Origin: Thiothrix sp.
GTDB lineage: Bacteria > Pseudomonadota > Gammaproteobacteria > Thiotrichales > Thiotrichaceae
Length of the DNA: 53,176 nt
Assembly: GCF_028714775.1 (NCBI RefSeq)
Contig: NZ_JAQTLS010000025.1
Location: 1 to 53,176 of the forward strand
Reading direction: 5' to 3'
Below are positions 8,516 through 15,970 of the stretch, one piece after another; the first letter of the stretch is position 1; every line of letters begins with the position of its first letter. The notes beneath the pieces are model-generated. The model made no database searches, was not told where the DNA came from, and saw only the letters and a program-made list of their open reading frames with translations. The position numbers and the translations under genes are program-made.

Positions 8516-9673
8516 CTATAACTGCCCCCATGCGGCGGACAGCATCCGGGCAGCCGTTCCGACCTCATCCAGTGTGGTGAAACGCCCCAACGACAGGCGC
8601 ACCGCAGCGGCTGCACGTCCGGCGGACAGCCCCATTGCCCCCAATACCCCTGAAGCTGCGTGTTGCCCTGCATGGCAGGCAGAACCCGTGGAAGCCGCCA
8701 GTTCCGGGACGGCAGCCAGCAACCGCCAGCCTTCGACACCGGGGAAGGAGACATTCAGCGTGCCGGGCAAGCAAGCATCGCCCTGCCCATTGACCAGCAG
8801 GCCGGGGATGGCAGCCGCAAGGCGGCGCTGCAAGGTATCCCGCAACTGGCGCAGGCGTGCCATTTCTGCGTCCAGTTCCAGCTTTGCCAGCCGTGCCGCC
8901 TCACCCAGCGCAACGATATGCGGGACATTTTCAGTGCCGGGGCGCAAGCCGCCTTCATGCCCTGCCCCGAACTGGATGGCGGCAAGCGGTGTACCGCTGC
9001 GCACGAACAATGCGCCCACCCCTTCGGGGGCATAAAACTTGTGCCCTGCCAGTGTCAGCAGGTCTGCCCCCAGTGCATCCACGTCCACCGGAATTTTGCC
9101 CACCGCTTGCGCGGCATCCACATGCACGGTAGCACCCACCGCATGGGCAAGGTCAGCCAGTGCGCGGACGGGCTGGATGCTGCCGACTTCGTTGTTGGCC
9201 AGCATCACCGACATCAGCGTTGTACCTGCGCTGATGGCGCTGGCGGCGGCTGGCAGCAGCACTTGCCCGCCAGCATCCACGGGCAGCAGCGTAAGCTGCC
9301 AGCCTTCCCCCGCCAGATGCTGCATGGGTTGGGATACCGAGGGGTGTTCAATGGCGGAACAGGCCAGCTTGCCACCCACCCCGCCAGCGTTACCGCGTAC
9401 CCGCGCCGTGCCAAGGATGGCAAGGTTGTTGGCCTCAGTGGCGCTGCCGGTGAAGATGATTTCCTCTGCCTTTGCGCCAACCAGTACAGCGACCTGCGCC
9501 CGCGCTTCTGCCACCGCTGCCTTGGCGCGATGCCCGTAAGGGTGGTCGGAGGAGGGGTTGCCGTAACCGCCCCGCAGCCACGGCAGCATGGCTCCCACCA
9601 CCCGTGGGTCAACCGGGGTAGTGGCGTTGTAATCCAGATAAATGGGGTTGCCAGTCTTTGTGCCCATGTTCAT
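8516..9673 (-). CDS. cysteine desulfurase (NifS/IscS-type, PLP-dependent)
   Basis: Encodes 385 residues. It converts cysteine to alanine and an enzyme-bound persulfide for Fe-S clusters or other sulfur acceptors. Start ATG 9673 is selected from the GGAGG 7-8 bp upstream and the ATGA overlap with the preceding gene; the open frame extends further upstream but that extension is not protein-like. Motifs: YLDYNATTPVD at the N-terminus, GSATEANNLAIL, the PLP-stacking His in SAIEHPSV, MLANNEVGSIQP, HVDAAQAVGK, the Schiff-base Lys in LAGHKFYAPEG, and the catalytic Cys in STGSACHAGQ. Coupling to an ArsR-rhodanese regulator suggests a dedicated role in reactive-sulfur handling rather than housekeeping Fe-S assembly; no iscU or sufE is nearby. 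Confidence 0.9.
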   Translation of the reverse strand: MNMGTKTGNPIYLDYNATTPVDPRVVGAMLPWLRGGYGNPSSDHPYGHRAKAAVAEARAQVAVLVGAKAEEIIFTGSATEANNLAILGTARVRGNAGGVGGKLACSAIEHPSVSQPMQHLAGEGWQLTLLPVDAGGQVLLPAAASAISAGTTLMSVMLANNEVGSIQPVRALADLAHAVGATVHVDAAQAVGKIPVDVDALGADLLTLAGHKFYAPEGVGALFVRSGTPLAAIQFGAGHEGGLRPGTENVPHIVALGEAARLAKLELDAEMARLRQLRDTLQRRLAAAIPGLLVNGQGDACLPGTLNVSFPGVEGWRLLAAVPELAASTGSACHAGQHAASGVLGAMGLSAGRAAAAVRLSLGRFTTLDEVGTAARMLSAAWGQL

Positions 9674-10320
9674 GCCCCCACCTCCAGTGGCAATCCTTGG
9701 GTGCGCCATTCTGCCACGCCATCTTCCAGCCGGATGGCGTTGAAACCTTCTGCCCGCAGCATTTCTACCGCCTCCACCGCCATCAGGCAAAACGGCCCAC
9801 GGCAATAGGCGACGATGGGCTTGTCACCCGGCAATTCTTCCAACCGTTTTTTCAGGTCTGCCAGCGGGATGGACTGGGCGTAAGGGAGATGCCCGGTAAT
9901 GAATTCGGTACTGGGGCGCACATCCAGCACCAGCACCTCGCCTCCTTGGGCCTGTGCCAGCAGTTCCGAACGCGACAGCGGGGTAAGTTCGTGGGCATGG
10001 GCGGAAAGTTTGGCAAGGGCAACGCGCAAATCCACCAGCCGGTCTTCCGCCAAGGTGCGGATCGCCACCCAGAAATCCGCCACTTCCTCACTGGCGAGGC
10101 GGTAGATGGTGTTCTTGCCTTCCTTGCGGGCTTCGACCAAGTGCGCCTGACGCAATTCCTTGAGGTGTGCGCTGGCGAGCTTGAGCGAAATGCCCGCTTC
10201 GGCGGCGAGGCGTTCGACTGGCTTTTCGCCTTGGCACAGCAGTTCAACCAGTTCCAGCCGTTTGGGGCTGGAAAATGCCTGACCGATGCGGGCGACTTGC
10301 CCATAGAGGGTTTCTTTCAC
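9670..10320 (-). CDS. ArsR-family repressor fused to a rhodanese domain
   Basis: Encodes 216 residues from GTG 10320. The N-terminal half is an ArsR/SmtB winged helix (QAFSSPKRLELVELL, then LKLASAHLKELRQAHLVEARKEGK). The C-terminal half (from about residue 115) is a rhodanese domain (LVLDVRPSTEF, GHLPYAQSIPL) with the active-site loop CRGPFC, which can carry persulfide. Known relatives sense sulfur or redox state. An alternative ATG at 10380 would add 20 residues, but those codons overlap the palindromic operator and promoter, so I prefer the GTG. Stop and next start overlap as ATGA, and the divergent exporter shares the control region, so it probably represses both units until sulfane sulfur appears (inference). 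Confidence 0.85.
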   Translation of the reverse strand: MKETLYGQVARIGQAFSSPKRLELVELLCQGEKPVERLAAEAGISLKLASAHLKELRQAHLVEARKEGKNTIYRLASEEVADFWVAIRTLAEDRLVDLRVALAKLSAHAHELTPLSRSELLAQAQGGEVLVLDVRPSTEFITGHLPYAQSIPLADLKKRLEELPGDKPIVAYCRGPFCLMAVEAVEMLRAEGFNAIRLEDGVAEWRTQGLPLEVGA

Positions 10321-10352
10321 TTGCGTTCTGTCCTGCTGGGGATTAGTCTTAT

Positions 10353-10372
10353 AATCTAACGATCGTTGGATT
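10353..10372. promoter_or_regulatory. palindromic operator between ArsR-rhodanese gene and TSUP exporter
   Basis: A 20-bp near-perfect palindrome, AATCTAACGATCGTTGGATT, with one mismatched pair. A TATAAT box for the + strand lies at 10350-10355, and on the - strand TTGCAA (10380-10375) and an ATTATA-like box flank the palindrome. A dimeric ArsR protein binding here could block both divergent promoters. The location and symmetry are seen directly; the identity of the binding protein is inferred. Confidence 0.65.
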
Positions 10373-10422
10373 GTTTGCAATCTTTTATTTCTCGTGTTTC
10401 CCTGTTTCAGGAGGGCGGTATC

Positions 10423-11232
10423 ATGTCATTCTCTACTATTCTCGCGGGGCTGGCTACCGGCATGGTGCTGGGGCTGTTTGGCAGCGGCGGCTCAATCATT
10501 GCCTTGCCCGCGCTCATTTACCTGCTGCACGTAGACCCGAAATCGGCGATTGCCATGAGCCTTGGGGTAGTGGCGGTGACCGCTACCATTTCGGCACTGG
10601 AACACTGGCGGCGTGGCAATGTGGACTTGCGGGTGTCACTGGTGTTTGGGCTGTTCGGCGTGATGGGGACATTTGCCGGGGCGCGGCTGGGGATTATCAC
10701 GCCCGTGGTGGTGCAGTTGGGGCTGTTCGCGCTGGTCATGTATGCGGCGGCGTGGCGGATGTTGAAACCTGCACAGATACCACTTGCTGCCCCAGCGACG
10801 GACGGTGGGTTGCTGGTCGGTGCGGATGGGACGGCAGTATTGGCGTGTCAGCACTTTTCCGACCCTTGCATGAGGCATATCGCCCTGCATGGCATTGGGG
10901 TGGGGGTACTCACTGGGCTGGTGGGGGTGGGCGGCGGTTTCCTGATCGTCCCGGCACTGGTGCTGCTTTCCCGCGTGCCGATGAAGCTGGCGGTGGGGAC
11001 TTCGCTGGCGATTGTTGCCGCCAAGTCGTATGCCGGGTTTGCCGGGTACATGGGCAGTGTGCCGGTTGACTGGGCGGTGATGGGCGGGTTCACGGCGGTG
11101 ACAGTGGTGGGCAGTTTCATTGGCATCCATTTTTCCACCCGCTTCTCACAGGCACTGTTGAAAAAGGCGTTTGCGTGGTTCTTGGTGGTGGTGGCAACCT
11201 ATATCCTGTTCAAAAGCGTGTTGGGGGTGTGA
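10423..11232 (+). CDS. TauE/SafE (TSUP) family membrane exporter
   Basis: Encodes 269 residues from ATG 10423, with CAGGAGGGCGG 5 bp upstream; the frame extends to 10366 but without a plausible site. About eight transmembrane helices are visible in two homologous halves, with the glycine-rich signatures GLFGSGGSIIALPALIYLL near the N-terminus and GLVGVGGGFLIVPALVLL in the second half. TSUP proteins move sulfur-containing anions such as sulfite, thiosulfate or sulfoacetate. Divergence from an ArsR-rhodanese repressor and a cysteine desulfurase supports a sulfur-export or import role. A short hydrophilic loop near residues 125-150 contains a Cys (LACQHFSD). Confidence 0.85.
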   Translation: MSFSTILAGLATGMVLGLFGSGGSIIALPALIYLLHVDPKSAIAMSLGVVAVTATISALEHWRRGNVDLRVSLVFGLFGVMGTFAGARLGIITPVVVQLGLFALVMYAAAWRMLKPAQIPLAAPATDGGLLVGADGTAVLACQHFSDPCMRHIALHGIGVGVLTGLVGVGGGFLIVPALVLLSRVPMKLAVGTSLAIVAAKSYAGFAGYMGSVPVDWAVMGGFTAVTVVGSFIGIHFSTRFSQALLKKAFAWFLVVVATYILFKSVLGV

Positions 11233-11233
11233 G

Positions 11234-11419
11234 GTGAACCCGGCTGATTATGACTCATGGTACAGCACCCCGCGTGGGCATTGGGTTGGGGAGGTAGAAC
11301 TGGCACTGCTGTGGTAGTTGCTTGCCCCAGTAGGAGCCGGTCAAGTGTTGGATGTGGGCAGTGGCACAGGCTGGTTCACCCGTCAGTTGGCGGCACGTTT
11401 GCCCGGTAAGGGGACTTGA
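11234..11419 (+). pseudogene. SAM methyltransferase remnant (N-terminal fragment)
   Basis: Starting at GTG 11234, 1 bp after the exporter stop, the frame reads VNPADYDSWYSTPRGHW, meets an in-frame TAG at 11315, and continues as the SAM-binding motif VLDVGSGTGWFTRQLAARL before a TGA at 11417-11419. This is the beginning of a class I methyltransferase (UbiE/type 11 style). It is interrupted by a nonsense codon and cut off after motif I, where an inverted repeat begins. Almost certainly non-functional. Confidence 0.75.
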
Positions 11420-11472
11420 ATCAAAAGCCGAACATAGGCGGACAATTTAGCCAGCGGTAGGTGTCAAGTCCC
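11410..11472. repeat. short inverted-repeat-bounded segment (possible MITE or IS scar)
   Basis: GGGGACTTGA at 11410-11419 and TCAAGTCCC at 11464-11472 are inverted complements that bracket about 44 bp. The segment sits exactly at the junction between the truncated methyltransferase and the truncated Uma2 remnant, as expected for a small mobile element or excision scar. No transposase or clear target duplication is visible. Confidence 0.4.
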
Positions 11473-11495
11473 ATTACAACACATCCCATTGCCTG

Positions 11496-11657
11496 ATTGT
11501 GGAAGTGCTTTCTGGTAGTGCTGCCCATAAAGGCCGCACCGAAAAGTTGGCAGGTTATCGCCTGATCCCTGCATTGCAGGAATACGTCTTGTGTTCACAA
11601 AATGTGCCCCACGTCGAGGTTTACCGGCGTAGCATGGAATGGCACAAGGAAATTTAA
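11496..11657 (+). pseudogene. Uma2-family nuclease remnant (C-terminal fragment)
   Basis: The frame reads IVEVLSGSAAHKGRTEKLAG, then YRLIPALQEYVLCSQ and VEVYRRSMEWHKEI before TAA. This matches the C-terminal half of Uma2/DUF820 proteins, where the usual form is VEVLSPST...D...K...YR.IPSLQEYVLV. The N-terminal half and start are missing, and Ser-Gly-Ser replaces the usual Ser-Pro-Ser. A complete Uma2 gene exists at 22714 but is too divergent to be its direct source. Confidence 0.7.
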
Positions 11658-11998
11658 ACGGAAAGGCAAAGGTTCATGTTGGAATCTGAAGTGCTTTTAC
11701 CTTCATGCTTAGTTGACGCCGCAGTTACGGCGAACGGCAGCAGCGAGATGGGCATGAGCCATTTTGCCCTTTCCGGGTAAGTCCTCTTCCCTTACTCCGC
11801 CCATTCCCTTACCAGCCCTTTCGCCCTTTTATTGGCCCTTTCCCTTTCGGGGCAAAGGTAGGTGGCTCCACTATTCCCAATACCGTACATAAGTACATGA
11901 GCCTAAGTTTTCGTGTATTCGTTCTCGTGAAAATCAATAAGTTATATTCCTTTGATGCGCGAAAATTTCAGGCTAGCTACTTAACTTGAACAAAAACA
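11658..11998. other. non-coding interval with no assignable gene
   Basis: About 340 bp. A 34-codon frame at 11675-11779 has no recognisable product. Several GCCCTTT/GCCCTTTCC words occur at 11762-11870, giving local pyrimidine richness, and an AT-rich stretch follows at 11900-11960. I see no RNA gene, and no strong promoter or terminator. It separates convergent remnants from the CFA synthase gene. Confidence 0.4.
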
Positions 11999-13177
11999 TC
12001 ACCTCGGTGCATCGTAGCGTGGCCTTGGCCGGTTCCTATGGCGCAACACAAGCTGGAACAATTGCAGTGACCCAGAGCGGAATGCCCCCGCGCAGCTTGC
12101 CAGATAATAAACCCACATCCGCCGGAATTGTTCGCTGTAGTTTGCGTTCAGGAGAGGCCATGCCTGTTCAAAACGCTGTAGCCAAGCCATCAGGGTGGTG
12201 TCGTAATCAGGCCCGAAGTTCTGTACATCATCGACCAGAAAATGCTGTTCAGCAGCCACTACAATTTGAGCCAAGGAAGGTATTTTTCCATTCGGGAACG
12301 CATAGCGCCCAATCCACGGGTCAGTCACCAACAAAGAGCGGTCAGTGCCGATGGTATGCAGGACAGATAGCCCCCCATCCTTTAACACACGGTGGATCAC
12401 CCCAAAATAGGTGGGATAGTTTTTAAGCCCAACATGTTCAAACATCCCGACCGAAACAACCTTATCAAACCGTCCCTCCAATAATCGGTAGTCTTGCAGC
12501 AACACCTTGACCGGCAACCCTTTGCAACGCTCAATAGCAAGCGCCTGCTGTCCTTTTGAGACGGTGATCCCAGTTACTTGTACGCTGTAATGTTCGGCTG
12601 CATAACGGGCGAAACTGCCCCACCCACAGCCAATGTCCAGTACATGTTCCCCCGCTTGCAACTCCAGCTTGCGGCACAGCAAATCCATTTTGTTGGCCTG
12701 CGCCTGTACGAGATTGTCCGCACCTTTCCAATAGCCGGATGAGTAGCACATTGTTTCACCTAACATCGCAATGAAGAGGTCATTGCCAAGGTTGTAATGG
12801 GCATCCGCCACCTGATAGGAACGCCCCACCGATTACAAGTTAAACAAGCGGGCACGTAACGCTTGCAGCCAGAATTCGGGGTGGTGCTTGAGCGTTTCGT
12901 GAAGTTCTGCCTGTATTAGCCGCGAAACCAACCCGTCAATAGCAGCACAATCCCACCACCCATCCATGTAGCTTTCGCCCAACCCCAACGAGCCTTGCCG
13001 GAGTACCCGTGCGTAAAAACGGGGATCGTGGACACACACATCAAAGGCACGTGCCCCTCCCACTTCAATCCCTGCTGTTGAAAAAAGCTGGCGGACAGCA
13101 TGTTCATACGCTGTGATGCTACGGTGCTTGAACCTGTTGCCCTGCCCCAAAAAATCCCTGATAGCTTGCGTATTCAT
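11999..13177 (-). pseudogene. cyclopropane-fatty-acid synthase interrupted by one in-frame TAA
   Basis: Two frames in the same phase, 13177-12833 (114 residues) and 12829-11999 (276 residues), join into one protein of about 392 codons, close to the 382 of E. coli Cfa. The first gives the N-terminal domain ending LRARLFNL. A TAA at 12835-12833 follows, where homologues usually have Gln (CAA), and the frame continues SVGRSYQVADAHYNLGNDLF. The catalytic domain is intact: LDIGCGWGSFARYAA (SAM site), GITVSKGQQ, VSVGMFEHVG and the late DYDTTLMAWLQRF. The product would methylenate unsaturated phospholipid acyl chains. Possible explanations are a recent nonsense mutation, readthrough, reinitiation at GTG 12829, or a sequence error. 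The start overlaps the GlgC-like stop (ATGA). Confidence 0.8.
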
Positions 13178-14445
13178 ATAGCCTCCAGCATCCCCCGCGT
13201 AACCAATACAACGCTATCTGTTGTGACCCGGAAGCGCTGGCGGTCAAGGCCAAGGTCTTCCCCAATCACCATGCCATCAGGAACTATAGCCCCCTTATCA
13301 ATGATGGCCTTGGTGATGCGGCAGTTTTTACCAATACTGACCCTCGGCAAAACCACACTATCCTTCACCTCGCTATGGCTCCCGATCATTGTGCTGAAAA
13401 ATACCAACGAACGTTCGGTCAGCGCCCCAGACAAGACACATCCTCCTGATGTCAGCGAGTCAATAGCCCCGCCCCGCCGACCATTATCACCCGCTAAGAT
13501 TTTGGTGGGCGGGCAATGGTGTTGGTATGTCCAAATAGGCCAATCGTAGTCATACAGGTTCAATGGCGGGATGGTGGAACACAAATCCACATTGGTCTGC
13601 CAGTAAGCATCCACCGTCCCCACATCACGCCAATAAATGGGTTCACCATCATCACTGCGGAACGGAAAGGCCAACACTTTGGCACAATGGATAATTGAGG
13701 GGATAATGTCGTTAATAAAGTCATGCGAAGAACGGGATTTTGCCGCATCCTCATACAGCAGCCCATACAGGAAATCCCGCGAGAAAATGTACACACCTGT
13801 TGGAACCAACACCCTATCAAGCTGTGCTGACACCCCATCCAGAACAGGGGGGGGCTTCGTAAAACGGGTGATACGCATATTGCCATCCACTGACAGGACG
13901 CCGGAACTGCTAGCCTGCCCCACTGGCATATCAATGCAGCCTACCGTCGCATCGGCTCCTGACCTGACATGCATACGGAGCATTTTGGCGTAATTCATGG
14001 TGTAAACATGCCCACCATTCACCACCAACACATAGTCATGATGATGGCGTTGGATAATATCCAAGTTTTGGAACAGGGCATCGGCAGTCCCTTGATACCA
14101 TCGTTTTTGTATTGTGCGCTGTTGGGCTGGCAGAATTTCAATGAACTCACCGCTACCTGCCCGCATGAAACCCCACGCACGCTGCAAATGACGGATCAGG
14201 GAGTGTGATTTGTATTGTGTCAGCACACCTATGCGGCGGATACCTGAATTCACACAATTGGATAAGGCAAAATCAACGAGACGGTAGTTACCGCCAAAAT
14301 GGAGGGACGCCTTGGCACGCCATGCGGTCAACTCCCCCAGACTGGCACCCTCACCGCTCGCCAACACTAGCGCCAGCGTTTTACGGGTCAGTTCTACGGC
14401 ATCATTGGGTTTTCCCTGATAATGCTGCCATCTGTCCACTACCAT
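13174..14445 (-). CDS. GlgC (ADP-glucose pyrophosphorylase) homologue lacking catalytic residues
   Basis: Encodes 423 residues, the normal length, with GGGAGGGC upstream of ATG 14445. Fold and most landmarks match GlgC: HFGGNYRLVDFALSNC, SGIRRIGVLTQY, LPAQQR, WYQGTADAL, SSHDF, YWRDVGT, the left-handed beta-helix C-terminus, and the final GMVIGE. The signature nucleotide loop GGRGTRL reads SGEGASL (both Arg lost), RAKPA reads RAKAS, and the catalytic, metal-binding Asp of GDHIY (Asp142 in E. coli) is Gly (GGHVY). It is therefore probably not a pyrophosphorylase; a regulatory subunit, as GlgD is for GlgC in Firmicutes, is one possibility. It is translationally coupled to a broken CFA synthase gene, with no other glycogen gene nearby. 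Confidence 0.8.
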   Translation of the reverse strand: MVVDRWQHYQGKPNDAVELTRKTLALVLASGEGASLGELTAWRAKASLHFGGNYRLVDFALSNCVNSGIRRIGVLTQYKSHSLIRHLQRAWGFMRAGSGEFIEILPAQQRTIQKRWYQGTADALFQNLDIIQRHHHDYVLVVNGGHVYTMNYAKMLRMHVRSGADATVGCIDMPVGQASSSGVLSVDGNMRITRFTKPPPVLDGVSAQLDRVLVPTGVYIFSRDFLYGLLYEDAAKSRSSHDFINDIIPSIIHCAKVLAFPFRSDDGEPIYWRDVGTVDAYWQTNVDLCSTIPPLNLYDYDWPIWTYQHHCPPTKILAGDNGRRGGAIDSLTSGGCVLSGALTERSLVFFSTMIGSHSEVKDSVVLPRVSIGKNCRITKAIIDKGAIVPDGMVIGEDLGLDRQRFRVTTDSVVLVTRGMLEAI

Positions 14446-14618
14446 CGCCTGCCCTCCCTAGAGGTAGGAACGATCCCATCGGGCTAGCCTGCCAGCCAAA
14501 ACGCCAAGGGTTATGGTTATGTGAAGCCAAGACAACATCAGGGCAACTGATGGGAAACCAGTTGCCCTGATGGGGGTAATAGGCTGGTCAAACTGTCAAA
14601 CCAACAAACTCCAGTACC

Positions 14619-15488
14619 CTAAGCCAGCTTTGCAACCAGTTTTGCGACAGCCGCAGCCTTGCAGGCACAGCACCATGGTTTATACCATTTGCACCCACAG
14701 CACCCATTCCATTGCCCCACAAAGGCATTCCATGCATTAATTGCGGCAGGCCCAGCAGCGACAACACAAGCGGTGCAAGCACTCCAGTTCCTAGACCAGC
14801 ATACCCCGACGCAAGGGGCAGCAATAGCCGCCTCTGCTGGGCTGAGAAAGAAATCTCCAATAGCCGATAAACTGGTGTTAAAGCAAGAATTATCCTCTGC
14901 CACAGGCGCTACACCAAGTGCCAAAACGTCAGGCATAAGGGAAGATGTCGGCCCAACCCTCAAATTCAACAAACCGGGGGAAAGGCGCTCATAGTTGCGG
15001 ATGGCTCCCGGTGAGAGTGTCCCCTTGAATTCGCTCCGTTCCGAGGGGGTCATCCTTTGCAGCAGTGATTTGTCGAGCAGAATATCACCGGCCTTAACGC
15101 CGGAATCAATGGCCTTGAGTTTTCCTTCCAATAACGCAGTACGTTGTTCGTGTACTTTCGCCATTTTCTCGAAAGCTCCAACTAAGCCAACGTTTCCTTC
15201 ACGCCCATTCGATTTGGCGGCTTTCAGTGCCTCAGATGAGGCTAGGTCAAAAGCTGATTTCATAGATTCGGCGTAGGCATACATGGACTGATCCATACCC
15301 TCATCGCCCAACTTAACCAGTTTTTGGGACTTGATCCGGCTCAATGTACCCTCAATTGAGGATAACTTGGTCTCATTAGCCTTCAGCATTCCGGCAAATT
15401 CGGTATCAGTGACGGCCCACGAATTCTGGGCAACAAGCATCAGTAGCCCCGCAAGGAATGTATATGACAAGGTATTCAGCAGCTTCAT
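14619..15488 (-). CDS. secreted protein with a ten-cysteine C-terminal domain (bacteriocin-precursor-like architecture)
   Basis: Encodes 289 residues from ATG 15488 with GGGAGGG upstream. A signal peptide (LSYTFLAGLLMLVAQNSWA) is followed by a charged helical region (about 25-160) and a hydrophobic linker. The last 70 residues carry ten cysteines (CVGVC, CTAC, CCGC, CCAC) separated by an Ala-rich hydrophobic segment, and the protein ends AVAKLVAKLA. The helical region has only one Cys, near residue 205. A long helical pro-region followed by a small, hydrophobic, ten-cysteine C-terminal domain resembles halocin C8-type precursors in layout, but I cannot show homology. Alternatives are a metal-binding or disulfide-stabilised surface protein. 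There is no obvious immunity or transporter gene beside it. Confidence 0.55.
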   Translation of the reverse strand: MKLLNTLSYTFLAGLLMLVAQNSWAVTDTEFAGMLKANETKLSSIEGTLSRIKSQKLVKLGDEGMDQSMYAYAESMKSAFDLASSEALKAAKSNGREGNVGLVGAFEKMAKVHEQRTALLEGKLKAIDSGVKAGDILLDKSLLQRMTPSERSEFKGTLSPGAIRNYERLSPGLLNLRVGPTSSLMPDVLALGVAPVAEDNSCFNTSLSAIGDFFLSPAEAAIAAPCVGVCWSRNWSACTACVVAAGPAAINAWNAFVGQWNGCCGCKWYKPWCCACKAAAVAKLVAKLA

Positions 15489-15657
15489 AAGAAAACCCTC
15501 CCTCTCACTCTAAAAACAACCATGTGGTCAAATGCCACATGTCTAAGTGTAGCCCAAGCAGTGAAATATTGATCAGCGATGAGGCACTATCCCCTTATTT
15601 TTTGACGACTAAGGAGAGGCGGCAGATTTCGTACATTACTTTGGCAACTCCCCATTA

Positions 15658-15711
15658 AAAATTAAGCGGATATGGGCGATGCGGGGTTCGCCTTATGGTG
15701 CTGAAAATTGA
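15658..15711 (+). pseudogene. remnant of a serine-recombinase C-terminus
   Basis: The frame reads KIKRIWAMRGSPYGAEN then TGA. The intact recombinase at 15971-16627 ends QVKRVWAMRGSSHGIKE, so the match covers the recognition helix and the last residues. At DNA level 15664-15690 is nearly identical to 16579-16605. It is probably the tail of a second, deleted recombinase copy. Confidence 0.65.
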
Positions 15712-15745
15712 CCATTGCAGTTCGCCCTGAATGTCTTTCAGACAT

Positions 15746-15796
15746 TTAATATTTATGGGACATTGTGCGCATAACATGATGGGCACTGTTACAATA
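15746..15796. promoter_or_regulatory. repeated upstream element, copy 1 (before recombinase operon)
   Basis: Shares about three quarters of its positions with 19533-19588, including GACATT and CATAACATGAT as identical words in the same spacing and a downstream GTTACAA. Both copies lie 100-180 bp upstream of + strand genes connected with serine recombinases. A recombinase-binding (res-like) site or a shared promoter are the plausible roles. Confidence 0.45.
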
Positions 15797-15970
15797 GCGG
15801 CTAACTTTGCCCATCCCGCCAAAGATGTAAGTTTGGCATTGCGGATGCGTTGGACACATGTATCTTGGTCGGGTCAATTTGGGTGTAACCTTAAAGAGCC
15901 ACCCTAAACAATGGTAGCCAATAAGCACTTTTACGGTTTAAATTGGCTAGGTTTATTTTAACCACCCAAA

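Larger units (their letters stand above)
15489..15970. other. intergenic region upstream of the serine recombinase
   Basis: About 480 bp without an intact gene. It holds a fragment matching the 3' end of the recombinase gene (15658-15711) and an AT-rich element (15746-15796) related to one at 19533-19588, both annotated separately. The stretch 15797-15970 has no recognised signal beyond AT-rich sequence before the recombinase start. Confidence 0.5.

Noticed and set aside
8660-9808. Long open frame (382 codons) on the + strand across the cysteine desulfurase gene
   Set aside because: It is the antisense shadow of a gene with all catalytic motifs; the product has no domain and no ribosome-binding site.
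10321-10380. ATG 10380 as start of the ArsR-rhodanese gene
   Set aside because: The extra codons cover the palindrome and promoter-like boxes; GTG 10320 gives the conserved N-terminus.
11675-11779. Possible 34-codon gene
   Set aside because: No site, no homologous feature, located in decayed DNA.
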